From: Sphingobacterium arenae
GTDB lineage: Bacteria; Bacteroidota; Bacteroidia; Sphingobacteriales; Sphingobacteriaceae
Assembly: GCF_014692505.1 (NCBI RefSeq)
Contig: NZ_JACNYK010000002.1
Span: forward strand, 248,001-312,000
Reading direction: 5' to 3'
DNA length: 64,000 nucleotides
In this document: positions 9,497 to 19,910 of the stretch, one piece after another
Numbering within the stretch: the stretch's first letter is position 1
How the letters are laid out: each line of letters begins with the position of its first letter
Notes under the pieces: generated by a model
Seen by the model: only the letters and a program-made list of their open reading frames with translations
Told to the model about the DNA's origin: nothing
Databases searched by the model: none
Translations under genes and position numbers: made by a program

Positions 9497-12400
9497 GTGA
9501 CCAAAGCATTTTCATATTGTTTTTCTTTTTTTCTTGTTGTTATTAGTGAGATAGGCTCTTCCTTCGCACAACAGATGGGGATTACACCAGTAAAAATCGC
9601 GCAGGAACTCCCCTCATTGACCGTGAATAGAACGTTTCAAGATCACGAAGGTTATATTTGGTTTGCGACAGCCAACGGCCTTAGCCGCTTTGATGCTTTT
9701 AATCTCTTGACCTTCAAACTAGCCGATGAAAATGGGAATACCGTAACGAATCAAAATATATTGGCCATCAACGAGATAGACAGAAATATTTTATTGGGTA
9801 CCGAAAACGGCGTGTTTATATTAGACAAGAGAACATACCGCATGACCCGCTTTCCGGACGAGCAACTTAAAGACCGTAGGGTTGCCGCGATTATGGTAGA
9901 CAAACAATCGAGGGTATGGTTTGGAGCCGATAATGGGATTTATGTATATAACAAGGATTTACGCTTACACGACAAATTTGAGCAGGGATCCGACACAAAA
10001 AAATTCATCCCTCCGGGTACAGTGAATACCATCTTTCAAGATCGAGATGGCGAAATATGGACGGGTATATGGGCAGCAGGTCTTCACAAACTCGATACGA
10101 AGACAAACACATTTAAAGCTTTTCCGGCGATAGGTCAGTCAAACAGTCCTTTTAAAATTGCACAGGACGATCGAGGACAATATTGGGTCAGCACTTGGGG
10201 GGATGGTCTTTTTCTTTTTAATCCAGATGATCCGGAAAACATGTACCGGGAAATCATCATCAAAAATAAAAGAAGAGGCGTTGGAAAAGAAGGGTTGGTG
10301 TATAACATCGTACAAGATCATATCAAAAAATATATCTGGGTGCTATCTTTTTCGGGTATCTCCACCTATCGCTATACCGACGGTGGTGATATCGAAGAGG
10401 TAGACCTGTCCGATCTTTTTCAACATACGTCTAATTTTTTTCAAGATATCTATGCTGATCTTTCGGGTAACCTATGGCTTGCGATTAACGGAGAAGGCAT
10501 TTCAACCATCAGCTTCGACAGGCCTGTTATGCGTAGTTTCACCTTACCACAGGTACAACAACGGTATCATATTTCTCCGAACATCAATATGCTATATCGA
10601 GACCGCGAGAATCAATTGTGGTTTAACCTAGAGCGTATCGGCCTTGGAAAATATACGCCTCAAAAAGACGAATTAGAGACATATAGCAACCTCCGCTTTA
10701 AAGATTTAATATCCTTACGCGCGGTCAATTGCGCGTTAGAATTGGCAGACGAACTATGGGTAGGCGCGGCATATGAATCTATAATAAACGTCTTTCATAA
10801 GCGAGGTAATGATATTTCGCTACACCGAAGTGTCAACTTATCGCAGTATGCCGACGATATAGGCATCCCGCGCCAGCTCTTTCCCGACAGCAAGAAAAAT
10901 CTGTGGGTTGGCACCACCCGTGGCGTGGTATACAAAAAACAGGGAGAAGAACAGTTTTATCGGGTAGCGGATATTGACGGCGACATTGTCGCGATCGCCG
11001 AGGATCATCAGGGAAAAATATGGATTGCAACGAAGGATCACGGCATTTATCAAATAGATAGCCAGCTCTCCTGGAAGCCAACGAAACGAATCGGACAACA
11101 AACAGCTGGACTACACAGCGACCAGATCGAAACGATGGATGTGGATAATCGGGGATACCTATGGATAGGCACCAAAGACAACAGGCTACTTACTTTTCAT
11201 ACGGAGCGTGGAGAGATTGAAGAATATGCCAACAAGCAGCTTTTTTCCTCAAACCAAATTCTGCACGTCGTGTGTCTGGATAGTACCGTGTGGGTTTCTA
11301 CAACCAGAAACGTTTATAAACTATTTCCTACAGATAAACGTATTTTTGAATACAGCGCCAGTGATGGGGTTCCGGTTAACATGTTTACAAAGGGAGCGTA
11401 CGCCGTTGATAAGAAAGATAAAAACGTTTACTTTGGTGGGAATAATGGTATTGTCCAATTCTGGGAATCCCCTTTTGCACCGAGCCACCAATCGCCTGTT
11501 GTCATTTCCGACATTAAAATCAATAACCAATCTGCCCTCCTCTATTCTCTTCATAACAAATTCGATTTTCAAGGGAAATCACTGGTATTGGATCCGGAAG
11601 ACCAAAGTTTGGAAATTCTGTTTTCTTCATTAGAATATACACATCCGAACAAACTACGATATGCCTACAAATTGGAGGGTGTAGACAAAGACTGGGTATA
11701 TGCTCCGCGAGAACGCTTATTCGCAACCTATAACAATTTAGGCAAGGGAGAATATACCTTCCTGATCAAAGCAACAGATCTAGACAATCAGTGGCGTTCG
11801 GAAGTCACCCGTATACAAATCCGAAAGAAGCCGGCTTTTTATGAAAGTAATTTGGCCTACCTCTTGTATACGTTATGTGCCTTGGGCATGGCATATATCG
11901 CCATTCGGTTCTATACCAATCGTCTCCAATTGCGAAGCGATCTCCGGATTGCCCAAATCGAAAAAGATAATGCCCATAAACTGGTTCAAACCAAGCTAAG
12001 CTATTTTACAAATATCTCCCACGAGCTATTAACACCGCTTACCATTATCTCCTGCCTGATCGATGACGTGCAGATGATTACCAAAAGGAACCTGACACAA
12101 TTTGATAAAATGCGTTTTAATCTAGATCGGCTAAAACGGCTTTTACAACAGATTTTGGATTTCAAACGAGTGGAGAATCAACAAATGGCACTACGTGTTG
12201 GTCGGGAAAATCTGATTACTTTTATTAGTAATATCTGCACCATCTATTTCAGTCCGTTGGCAAAACGGAAAAACATGGCGTTTGAAGTTATTCAAGGCGA
12301 TTGCATACCTGAAGGCTATGTAGATGCCGACAAACTCGATAAGATTATCTTCAATTTACTTTCCAATGCATTCAAATACACGGCCGACGGTGGACGCATA

Positions 12401-13552
12401 CAACTCTCCTTTCATACGGAGCACCTCAACGGAACTACACATCTGATCGTTAGCGTGCAAGACACCGGGATAGGGATCGCGCCGAGCGAACTCGACAAGA
12501 TATTTATCCCGTTTTACAACAACAGGTTGGCTAGACAACAGGAGACTAACGGAATCGGGCTGGCCTTGACCAAGGAACTGGTAGAGCTGCATCACGGGAC
12601 TATTGAAGTGGATAGCATCGTGGGTAAAGGATCGACATTTTATGTCCGAATTCCGGTTGAAAAAGAGGTCTATACCGCCGAGGAACTCCGCGAACTGCAC
12701 GATAGCTTTATCGATTCGGACAATCTAATGACGGAAGCGAACGAGTTACCGCAGGATCTTTCCCAACAAGAAAAAGGTAAAAGTGACGTCCGGATATTAT
12801 TGGTCGAAGACAATGAAGATCTGCTTCAAACCGTAAGAAGTCTGTTATCAAGAACTTATCAGGTTTATATTGCCCCACAAGGTGAAGAGGCTTTGGCCAT
12901 TTTGAAAGACGAGGAAATAGATATCGTTGTCAGTGATATCATGATGCCGGTTATGGACGGACTAACGCTTTGTCGTCGGATAAAACAAGATTCGGAAATA
13001 AACCATATCCCGGTTATCTTACTGACTGCTAAAAACAGTATCGACGACCGGATTGAATGTTATCAGGCAGGTGCTGACAGTTACATCAGTAAGCCTTTTG
13101 ACTTGAAAGTATTGGAAGCGCGTATACACAGTTTCTTAATCCACAAGCGCACCAAGCAGGAAGATTTCAAAACGAATCCACAGATTAATATCTCTTCGCT
13201 GGATTATACGCCACAAGATGAGCAGTTCTTGGAAAAAATGATTGCGGTGGTGGAAGAACACTTAACCAACGATCAATTTGATGTGGTTGCGCTTAGTCAC
13301 GAATTAGGTTTATCGAAATCGACCTTGTATCGGAAGACCAAAGCACTGCTGGATTTATCGCCAAGTGAGTTTATCAAAAATATCCGGCTCAAGCATGCCT
13401 GCCAAATGATGGATAAAGACAAGTCCATTTCAGTTAGTGAAGTTGCTTTTGCGACAGGATTTTCAGATCCACGCTATTTCTCCACCTGCTTTAAAGCCGA
13501 GTTTGGGATGACACCTTCGGAGTATCAGAAGCAAATCGCGAAAGAAAGATAG
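9497..13552 (+). CDS. Hybrid two-component system sensor/regulator 1 (HTCS)
   Basis: A 1351-residue inner-membrane sensor. The GTG start gives a signal peptide ending FAQQ; no ATG in frame lies before the propeller. Residues about 40-690 form two Reg_prop propellers (repeats such as DHEGYIWFATANGLSRFD). A Y_Y_Y domain follows (about 700-785), then one membrane helix (about 790-810). The kinase core has the H-box FTNISHELLTPLT (His842), an N-box KIIFNLLSNAFKYT and G-boxes DTGIGIAP and NGIGLALTKE. The receiver has LLVEDNED and DIVVSDIMMPVMDG (Asp1147), and an AraC-type DNA-binding domain ends the protein. Such proteins sense oligosaccharides in the periplasm and activate nearby glycan operons. 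The H-box has Leu where Arg is usual. It is 64 nt from GH127/146 and ends 1 nt from the convergent GH16 gene. Confidence 0.93.
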   Translation: MTKAFSYCFSFFLVVISEIGSSFAQQMGITPVKIAQELPSLTVNRTFQDHEGYIWFATANGLSRFDAFNLLTFKLADENGNTVTNQNILAINEIDRNILLGTENGVFILDKRTYRMTRFPDEQLKDRRVAAIMVDKQSRVWFGADNGIYVYNKDLRLHDKFEQGSDTKKFIPPGTVNTIFQDRDGEIWTGIWAAGLHKLDTKTNTFKAFPAIGQSNSPFKIAQDDRGQYWVSTWGDGLFLFNPDDPENMYREIIIKNKRRGVGKEGLVYNIVQDHIKKYIWVLSFSGISTYRYTDGGDIEEVDLSDLFQHTSNFFQDIYADLSGNLWLAINGEGISTISFDRPVMRSFTLPQVQQRYHISPNINMLYRDRENQLWFNLERIGLGKYTPQKDELETYSNLRFKDLISLRAVNCALELADELWVGAAYESIINVFHKRGNDISLHRSVNLSQYADDIGIPRQLFPDSKKNLWVGTTRGVVYKKQGEEQFYRVADIDGDIVAIAEDHQGKIWIATKDHGIYQIDSQLSWKPTKRIGQQTAGLHSDQIETMDVDNRGYLWIGTKDNRLLTFHTERGEIEEYANKQLFSSNQILHVVCLDSTVWVSTTRNVYKLFPTDKRIFEYSASDGVPVNMFTKGAYAVDKKDKNVYFGGNNGIVQFWESPFAPSHQSPVVISDIKINNQSALLYSLHNKFDFQGKSLVLDPEDQSLEILFSSLEYTHPNKLRYAYKLEGVDKDWVYAPRERLFATYNNLGKGEYTFLIKATDLDNQWRSEVTRIQIRKKPAFYESNLAYLLYTLCALGMAYIAIRFYTNRLQLRSDLRIAQIEKDNAHKLVQTKLSYFTNISHELLTPLTIISCLIDDVQMITKRNLTQFDKMRFNLDRLKRLLQQILDFKRVENQQMALRVGRENLITFISNICTIYFSPLAKRKNMAFEVIQGDCIPEGYVDADKLDKIIFNLLSNAFKYTADGGRIQLSFHTEHLNGTTHLIVSVQDTGIGIAPSELDKIFIPFYNNRLARQQETNGIGLALTKELVELHHGTIEVDSIVGKGSTFYVRIPVEKEVYTAEELRELHDSFIDSDNLMTEANELPQDLSQQEKGKSDVRILLVEDNEDLLQTVRSLLSRTYQVYIAPQGEEALAILKDEEIDIVVSDIMMPVMDGLTLCRRIKQDSEINHIPVILLTAKNSIDDRIECYQAGADSYISKPFDLKVLEARIHSFLIHKRTKQEDFKTNPQINISSLDYTPQDEQFLEKMIAVVEEHLTNDQFDVVALSHELGLSKSTLYRKTKALLDLSPSEFIKNIRLKHACQMMDKDKSISVSEVAFATGFSDPRYFSTCFKAEFGMTPSEYQKQIAKER

Positions 13553-13553
13553 A

Positions 13554-14408
13554 CTACGGTTGTTGATACACCCGCACATAATCAACTTTATAGCGATTGG
13601 GGAATTTCGTATCGTTGAGTTCGCCCCCATTCATTCCTCCCATAGCCAGATTAAGTAAAATATAATGTGGCTGTTTAAACGGATTAAAACCCGAACCGTC
13701 TTTATTGTGTAGCTTGCTCATTGGTTCTTTGATCATCAGCTCATCATCCACATACAAAGCGATGTATTCCGGCGTCCAGTCCATTCGCCATACATGGAAA
13801 TCATCGGCCCATGACTTTCCTCCCAACGCTTCGATACTACGGGTTTTACTATACCACTCAGCGTTCCAACGTGTAGATGTGCCACAGGCGATATTAGCTA
13901 AAATCTTTCCCTCGTAATACTCCATGATATCGATCTCTCCGTTGGATGGCCATTCTTTGTCGACACCCAATGTCCAGAATGCGGGCCACAAGCCATCACT
14001 GACATCAATCTTAGCCCGCATCTCAAAACGGCCATACAGCCAGCTTTTCTTCCCGCCGGTATTGATCGACGATGAGGTATGTGTAATATATTCCCTCTTT
14101 CTCCCCCAATGATTGGAGGAAGGATCATAGGTTGGGTTTTTCCTTTTTTCTGCTCTAGCTTCGATAATCAGGAGGCCATTTTCGCACCAAGCATTATCCT
14201 CCTGATACCATTGCAACTCCTGGTTACGGGCAAAACCATTTTCGAAGTGCCAATATGCAGGATATACCTTTCCATCCTGATCAAACTCATCAGCCCAAAC
14301 CAGTTCGTATCCTTCATTTTTATATTTATTTGCGCTTTTTTGGGCTTCCGCCTGCATGGTAAATAATACTATGCAAGCGGTCAATATTGTTAATCTCAGT
14401 CTGTTCAT
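13554..14408 (-). CDS. GH16 endo-beta-glycanase (laminarinase or beta-1,3-galactanase type)
   Basis: A 284-residue secreted single-domain GH16 enzyme (signal MNRLRLTILTACIVLFTMQA). The jelly-roll signature WPSNGEIDIMEYY holds nucleophile Glu158, Asp160 and acid/base Glu163. YELVWADEFD, SWLYGRFEMRAKI and GLWPAFWTLG are typical of the GH16_3 group. That group includes laminarinases and also endo-beta-1,3-galactanases that start AGP breakdown. The facing gene across a shared spacer is a GH43_24-type exo-beta-1,3-galactanase, so galactanase is my preferred reading, but sequence alone does not prove it. There is no lipoprotein cysteine, so secretion to the periplasm or outside is likely. The stop lies 1 nt from that of hybrid regulator 1. 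Confidence 0.88.
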   Translation of the reverse strand: MNRLRLTILTACIVLFTMQAEAQKSANKYKNEGYELVWADEFDQDGKVYPAYWHFENGFARNQELQWYQEDNAWCENGLLIIEARAEKRKNPTYDPSSNHWGRKREYITHTSSSINTGGKKSWLYGRFEMRAKIDVSDGLWPAFWTLGVDKEWPSNGEIDIMEYYEGKILANIACGTSTRWNAEWYSKTRSIEALGGKSWADDFHVWRMDWTPEYIALYVDDELMIKEPMSKLHNKDGSGFNPFKQPHYILLNLAMGGMNGGELNDTKFPNRYKVDYVRVYQQP

Positions 14409-14754
14409 ATTTATCTGTTTATTGCTTTGATCTTATATGTTACTCAAAATTGGTCAATTTCAATGCTTTATATGTCGATTATTCATTCAAATATGTAGAA
14501 AACACAACCATCTTCCTGATTATACGCCGATAATCGATCAAAACAGGGGGTAAACTCGTCTTAAAACAAGGTTATTATCGTTTTTCCAATATTCTTGTTC
14601 AATCCATCTCGGCGACATCAAAAACAACAGTTTGAAACCAAATCAAACGATTTTGAAGCGATGTTCGCACTAACGAGACACACATTATACGTAAACTTGT
14701 ATTGGAGTAAACAATAAAATAAACAGAAACGAATAGCATTAAAACGATTATCTC
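14409..14754. promoter_or_regulatory. Divergent intergenic region between GH16 and GH43_24
   Basis: A 346-nt AT-rich spacer with no gene. It holds TATATGTC/GTCGATTAT at 14469-14482 and an inverted copy of TCGATTAT (ATAATCGA) at 14530-14537. A short palindrome, TCAAA-CGAT-TTTGA, lies at 14643-14656. A related TATATGTC...GTCGATAAT pair lies upstream of susC 1 (19955-19977). These are candidate binding sites of a hybrid regulator; I cannot prove it. No perfect TAnnTTTG element was seen. Confidence 0.45.
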
Positions 14755-15891
14755 ATGAAGAAAATGACCGGCGCGTATACATACTTAACCGTCCTACTCA
14801 TAGCCTTGTTATCTTATAATGATATGATGGCACAGAATACAGCATTCTACCCCGGAAAACTATGGTTTGACAACAACCAGCGATTGATCAATGCCCATGG
14901 GGGCGGTATTTTATACCACGAGGGGCAGTATTATTGGTTTGGAGAACATAAAGGAGAGCGTTCTAATGCAACGTGGGTAGGCGTCACCTGTTATTCGTCA
15001 TCCGATTTATACAATTGGCAGGATGAAGGAGTTGCTTTAGCTGTTAAGAAGGACGATAAAAGCCCGATTGCCGCAGGAAGTACTATCGAACGCCCCAAAG
15101 TCATTTATAATGCCGCAACGAAAAAGTTTGTCATGTATTTCCATCTGGAACTAAAGGGACAGGGATATGATGCCGCACATGTGGGCGTAGCGATAAGCGA
15201 TACACCTACAGGCCCCTACCAGCTCATTAAAAACGGCCGGGTAAACGCGGGCAAATGGCCGTTGAACGTGACAGCCGCACAACAGACGGCGACAGATAAA
15301 CCTGAAGATTATCAATGGTGGACAAAAGAATGGACAAAAGCTATTGAAAACGGACTGTTTGTACGTCGTGATTTTGAAAGCGGACAGATGTCTCGTGATA
15401 TGACACTTGTTGTAGACGATGATAACAAAGGTTATCACATTTACGCTTCGGAAGATAACCTTACGTTACATATAGCGGAATTGACGGAAGATTATTTGGA
15501 CTATACCGGAAAATATGTCCGGATTGCTCCGGCCGGGCACAACGAAGCACCTGCAATCTTCAAGAAAGACGGACGGTATTTTATGATTACCTCTGGATGT
15601 ACGGGCTGGGATCCCAATGCTGCACATTTATTAACGGCAGACAATATCCTCGGCGAATGGACATTGCACCCTAACCCTTGTATCGGAAAAGATGCTGAGC
15701 TCACCTTTCATTCCCAAAGCACCTATATCCTACCGATAGCCGGCAAGAAAGAAGCCTTTCTCTTTATGGCTGATCGATGGAAACCAAACAATCCCATCGA
15801 CGGGCGTTACGTTTGGCTGCCGATCTTATTTGAAGATGGCATGCCGGTGCTGAAATGGTTTGACAAATGGGATTTAAGTGCTTTTGATTAA
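14755..15891 (+). CDS. GH43 subfamily 24-type exo-beta-1,3-galactanase
   Basis: A 378-residue secreted protein (signal MKKMTGAYTYLTVLLIALLS, cleaved near MMAQ). It has the subfamily hallmark INAHGGGILYHEGQYYWFGE in place of the usual Asp-Pro base motif. TIERPKVIYN supplies Glu112, SRDMTLVVDD supplies Asp215, NEAPAIFKKDGRYF supplies acid Glu264, and FHSQSTYI supplies Gln321. This Glu/Glu/Gln set is what characterised exo-beta-1,3-galactanases use; they lack the standard Asp base and bypass side branches on the galactan backbone. Activity on the AGP backbone is therefore well supported. Hybrid regulator 2 follows after 26 nt, suggesting an operon. GH16 is divergent. Confidence 0.85.
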   Translation: MKKMTGAYTYLTVLLIALLSYNDMMAQNTAFYPGKLWFDNNQRLINAHGGGILYHEGQYYWFGEHKGERSNATWVGVTCYSSSDLYNWQDEGVALAVKKDDKSPIAAGSTIERPKVIYNAATKKFVMYFHLELKGQGYDAAHVGVAISDTPTGPYQLIKNGRVNAGKWPLNVTAAQQTATDKPEDYQWWTKEWTKAIENGLFVRRDFESGQMSRDMTLVVDDDNKGYHIYASEDNLTLHIAELTEDYLDYTGKYVRIAPAGHNEAPAIFKKDGRYFMITSGCTGWDPNAAHLLTADNILGEWTLHPNPCIGKDAELTFHSQSTYILPIAGKKEAFLFMADRWKPNNPIDGRYVWLPILFEDGMPVLKWFDKWDLSAFD

Positions 15892-15917
15892 AAAAAATCA
15901 GATAACATTTTTACAAT

Positions 15918-18900
15918 ATGCTTTTGGGAAAGTTTCAGTTGCTATTGGTATTATTTTTATTGGGATGGGGTATTTCCTTTTCCCAGCCCAAGCAGTACAA
16001 AATACTTTCACTTGAACAGGGTATATCTAACATCAACGCGCTCAGTGTCGTACAGGATGATCAAGGTTTTATATGGGTAGCTACCGAATTAGGGCTTAAT
16101 CGGTTTTCCGGCAACTCCTTCAAGCATTATTACAAGTCGGAGCAATTAGATGGATCGTCTGTCAACAGCAATGAAATCAACAAGTTGCTATATGATGATG
16201 GCCATATATACATCGGTACGAGAGCTAACGGACTCAATATATTTGATATTCAGAAAGGTGTATTTTCTTATTTTACCCATGATCCCGACGATCAGAACGC
16301 TATCGCGACAAACGATATCACGGATATGATCAAAGGCATAGACGGCCACATTTGGCTATCTACCTATCACCGAGGTATACAACGTTTTGATATTGCCACC
16401 CAAACATTTACACATTTTGGTACGGAGACTATCCCTGACCTGCCGAGTAACAGTATATGGTCCGTGGCACAAGATCAGCAAGGCAAACTTTATAGTGGAC
16501 ATGTAAATCATGGTGTTTCTATATTTGATGCCAAAACAGGAAAATTAGAGAACCTCCATACGCAGAATACAGCTGGCGCTCTCCCCCACAACGAGGTGAA
16601 GATACTTTTTTGTGATAGCAGAAATAACATTTGGATAGGTACAAAAAAAGGTCTAGCGGTGTATACCCCTCACAACAAAAAAATTCGGCATGTACCGCTC
16701 CATTCTACAATAGGCAGTGCCAACGAGCCATTTGTACATACTATTCGGGAAATCGGCGAGGATATATGGGTGGGAACGGAACCTTCCCGCGTTTATGTTT
16801 TAACACCTCATTACAATAGAGATCAAGAATTCCTATACGTCGACAATGTACGTTCAGTTGATATTAGCAATTCCATTTCTGTTCAGGATATGATAGTCGA
16901 CGAATTTGGAAATGTCTGGTTAGCCTTATACGGCAGTGGATTGGGTTTCGCCAGCCATTTTACACCCTTTTTCCAAACGCTTCCTGATTTAAAAGCCGTC
17001 GTTAGTGGAATAGTTATCGATCGACAAAATACAGGCTGGTTCATTACGGAAGGATCTGGACTGCTTAGATGGGTCGCGGATAAAAATCTTGTAGAGGAGG
17101 TTAAAGCACCCGACAACATACGCGATCACACTTTTCTAACGGCTTATCAAGATCGACAGGACAACATATGGCTAGGATTAGTCGATAAAGGTGTCACTCG
17201 GTTTCATACACCTACAAAACAATGGTACAAGATTGAACTCGATGGAGAATTGAATGAAGTACGCGCCATTCTGGAAGATCAAAACGGAAAGATCTGGCTT
17301 GGCACCATAAATGGATTGGTCATTTATGACCCCCTATCCCAAACGTTCGAAAAATTACGTATCAACATACCATCGTTGGGTGATTACGCTCCGCGTTCAC
17401 TCGTAGAAGACAGTTCTGGGAATATCTGGGTGGGAACTTATGGACAAGGTGTTTATGTGTTTTCTGCCGAAAATCGTACATTGATTGCCCACTTCGATAC
17501 CCATAGCGGACTTAGAAGCAACAGCATTAATCACCTGTTCCGGGACAGTGAAAACAACATCTGGATTGCGACCAATGAGGGTATGGCGGTGCAATACGCA
17601 AAACAAGAGCTCGGCACATTGAACAATATTATTCCGCCTAAACCCAACGCCTGGCTATTTATACAAGCCATTGCCGAAGATCGAAATGGAAATATTTGGT
17701 GCTCTACTAAAGCCGGCCTACTGCGGTACGTGCCAAAAGACAACCGTTTTTTTAGTTATGACCAAGACTTTGGTATCCCTTTAGGTGGGTTTAAAAACAG
17801 CAGTGTGGCGACTAATAAACAGCATTATCTCTTCTTCGGCATGCAAAATGGGATATGTTTTTTTGATCCAAAAGAAATACCTATTCAACTCCCCATATCC
17901 CCCCTCCATATTCGAAAGTTCACCACCTTCCGTAGCGGAGATTCTCCTTTACAGGAGGAGAAACAAACTTATGGCATCCAACAACTTCGGTTATCTTATC
18001 AGGAAAATAGCTTCAGTATAGAATTTAGTGCTGCCGATTATGCCCTACACGGACTGATGGAATTTAGCTACCAGCTTCAAGGCTTTGACAGCGACTGGAC
18101 GAATATCGGAGGTGAACAGGTTTTGAATTTCAGAAATATTCCATACGGAAACTACGACCTACTTATACGTGCACGATTAAAAAATGAAAACTGGTCGGGT
18201 GATGTCACACGTCTATCGATCAATATTACGCCACCCTACTACCTTAGTTTGTACGCAAAGGCACTCTATATCCTAATGGCGAGTGGCATTGCTTTTGCCA
18301 TTATCTTTTTTTATCATCGGAAGATCAAAGCCGAAGGGGAATTACGACTAAAAAAACGAGAACATCAACAACAGCAGCAGCTTGCAACAGAACGCCTGCA
18401 TTTCTTCACCAATATCACACACGAACTGCGGACGCCACTCACGCTTATCTTAGGACCGTTGGACGATCTGCTACGCGAGAACAATCTATCCACAAAACAA
18501 AAAAAATTAGTACAGGTGGTTCAAAAGAGTTCGAACCGTCTGTTTAATCTGGTCAATCAATTGTTGGAATTCCGAAAAGTAGAATCACGACACAAACCAC
18601 TTGTACTCGGTGAAGGCTATTTAGGAGAGGTGGTGCAAGATCTCGTTCATAAATATATGGAATTGAACGTCAAAGATACGCTACAGATACGTTGTAAGCT
18701 ACCCTCTCCAGATTTACGTACGACGTTCGACGCCGAAATTATCCATATTATTTTAGACAATCTGTTGTCTAACGCCTACAAATATACCAACACGGGTGCG
18801 ATCGATGTACAGCTAACGTATGAACAGGATCAGCTCAATACCTGGTCCGTGCTGCGTGTAAAAGATACGGGATGTGGCATTCCTGAAGAATATTTGGAAC

Positions 18901-19910
18901 GCATCTATGATCGTTTTTTTCAAATTGATCATCAAGCACAACCGGGGACCGGAATTGGTCTGGCTATGGTCAAGGAACTGGTCGCCGTACATTATGGAAA
19001 AATCGATATAAAAAGTAAGGTTGGAGAAGGCACTGAATTTTGTGTCCGCTTGCTAACCAACCACATTGAAATTACACCTCAACATGAGAAAATGGCCGAT
19101 GATACTATCCATTTGGAAAATGAAGATTCGCAACCGGTTATTTTAATCGTGGAGGACGATGTCGATTTAAGAAATTATATAGTCGCTTCTTTAGAAACAC
19201 ATTATACCGTCCTCTTGGCAAACAACGGCATCCAAGGCTTGGATGCCGCAACCAAACATATCCCAGATCTTATTATCAGCGATGTGATGATGACGGGTCT
19301 AGATGGATTTGAAATGGTCGGGAAGCTCAAGGAAAATCGTTCCACCAGCCATATTCCGATTATTCTATTTACAGCAAAAGATCAGGAGATAGACCGACAA
19401 CGAGGATATGAGCTGGGCGTAGATTCATATTTAATTAAGCCTGTACATGCGGCTTTGTTGCATAAACGCATTGAAAATATTTTATCCAATCGAAAGAATA
19501 TCCACAACTATGTGTTGCAGAAACTACCTTCAAAGACAGCGAAACCTACGAATGAATTGGATACCGACCTTTGGAAGGAAAATACCTTCGTTCAGGAATT
19601 TGTAGAAATCGTAGAACGCTACATGCAGGATGATGTATTAGATGCCGCCAAGCTAGCAGAAAAAATGAACATGAGCCAATCGACACTGTATCGAAAACTC
19701 AAAGCATTGACCGGAAAAAACATCAATCAGCTGGTTCGTAAGATACGTATTCAAAAAGCTGCCACCCTGCTTCAATCCGGCCGATACAATATTACTGAAG
19801 CTTCCTTTATGGTGGGGATACATAGTACTATTTACTTCCGCCAATGTTTCAAAGAGGAATTTGGCCTACTACCTTCCGAATATCTAAAAAACGCCTCAGA
19901 AAGCAAATAA
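15918..19910 (+). CDS. Hybrid two-component system sensor/regulator 2 (HTCS)
   Basis: A 1330-residue sensor with the same plan as regulator 1. It has a signal peptide (LLLVLFLLGWGISFS), Reg_prop repeats to about residue 690 (for example DDQGFIWVATELGLNRFSG), and a Y_Y_Y domain. One membrane helix lies near residues 775-800. The H-box is the canonical FTNITHELRTPLTLI (His835), followed by LDNLLSNAYKYT, DTGCGIPEE and GTGIGLAMVKE. The receiver contains LIVEDDVD and DLIISDVMM (Asp1122), then an AraC-type helix-turn-helix pair (SQSTLYRKLKALTG). It starts 26 nt after GH43_24 and ends 198 nt before susC 1, so it probably controls that operon. The ligand is expected to be a galactan- or arabinogalactan-derived oligosaccharide, by inference. 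Confidence 0.93.
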   Translation: MLLGKFQLLLVLFLLGWGISFSQPKQYKILSLEQGISNINALSVVQDDQGFIWVATELGLNRFSGNSFKHYYKSEQLDGSSVNSNEINKLLYDDGHIYIGTRANGLNIFDIQKGVFSYFTHDPDDQNAIATNDITDMIKGIDGHIWLSTYHRGIQRFDIATQTFTHFGTETIPDLPSNSIWSVAQDQQGKLYSGHVNHGVSIFDAKTGKLENLHTQNTAGALPHNEVKILFCDSRNNIWIGTKKGLAVYTPHNKKIRHVPLHSTIGSANEPFVHTIREIGEDIWVGTEPSRVYVLTPHYNRDQEFLYVDNVRSVDISNSISVQDMIVDEFGNVWLALYGSGLGFASHFTPFFQTLPDLKAVVSGIVIDRQNTGWFITEGSGLLRWVADKNLVEEVKAPDNIRDHTFLTAYQDRQDNIWLGLVDKGVTRFHTPTKQWYKIELDGELNEVRAILEDQNGKIWLGTINGLVIYDPLSQTFEKLRINIPSLGDYAPRSLVEDSSGNIWVGTYGQGVYVFSAENRTLIAHFDTHSGLRSNSINHLFRDSENNIWIATNEGMAVQYAKQELGTLNNIIPPKPNAWLFIQAIAEDRNGNIWCSTKAGLLRYVPKDNRFFSYDQDFGIPLGGFKNSSVATNKQHYLFFGMQNGICFFDPKEIPIQLPISPLHIRKFTTFRSGDSPLQEEKQTYGIQQLRLSYQENSFSIEFSAADYALHGLMEFSYQLQGFDSDWTNIGGEQVLNFRNIPYGNYDLLIRARLKNENWSGDVTRLSINITPPYYLSLYAKALYILMASGIAFAIIFFYHRKIKAEGELRLKKREHQQQQQLATERLHFFTNITHELRTPLTLILGPLDDLLRENNLSTKQKKLVQVVQKSSNRLFNLVNQLLEFRKVESRHKPLVLGEGYLGEVVQDLVHKYMELNVKDTLQIRCKLPSPDLRTTFDAEIIHIILDNLLSNAYKYTNTGAIDVQLTYEQDQLNTWSVLRVKDTGCGIPEEYLERIYDRFFQIDHQAQPGTGIGLAMVKELVAVHYGKIDIKSKVGEGTEFCVRLLTNHIEITPQHEKMADDTIHLENEDSQPVILIVEDDVDLRNYIVASLETHYTVLLANNGIQGLDAATKHIPDLIISDVMMTGLDGFEMVGKLKENRSTSHIPIILFTAKDQEIDRQRGYELGVDSYLIKPVHAALLHKRIENILSNRKNIHNYVLQKLPSKTAKPTNELDTDLWKENTFVQEFVEIVERYMQDDVLDAAKLAEKMNMSQSTLYRKLKALTGKNINQLVRKIRIQKAATLLQSGRYNITEASFMVGIHSTIYFRQCFKEEFGLLPSEYLKNASESK

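Noticed and set aside
14643..14656. TCAAA-CGAT-TTTGA as a regulator site
   Set aside because: The arms are only 5 bp in AT-rich DNA, so chance is likely; recorded only as part of the spacer description.
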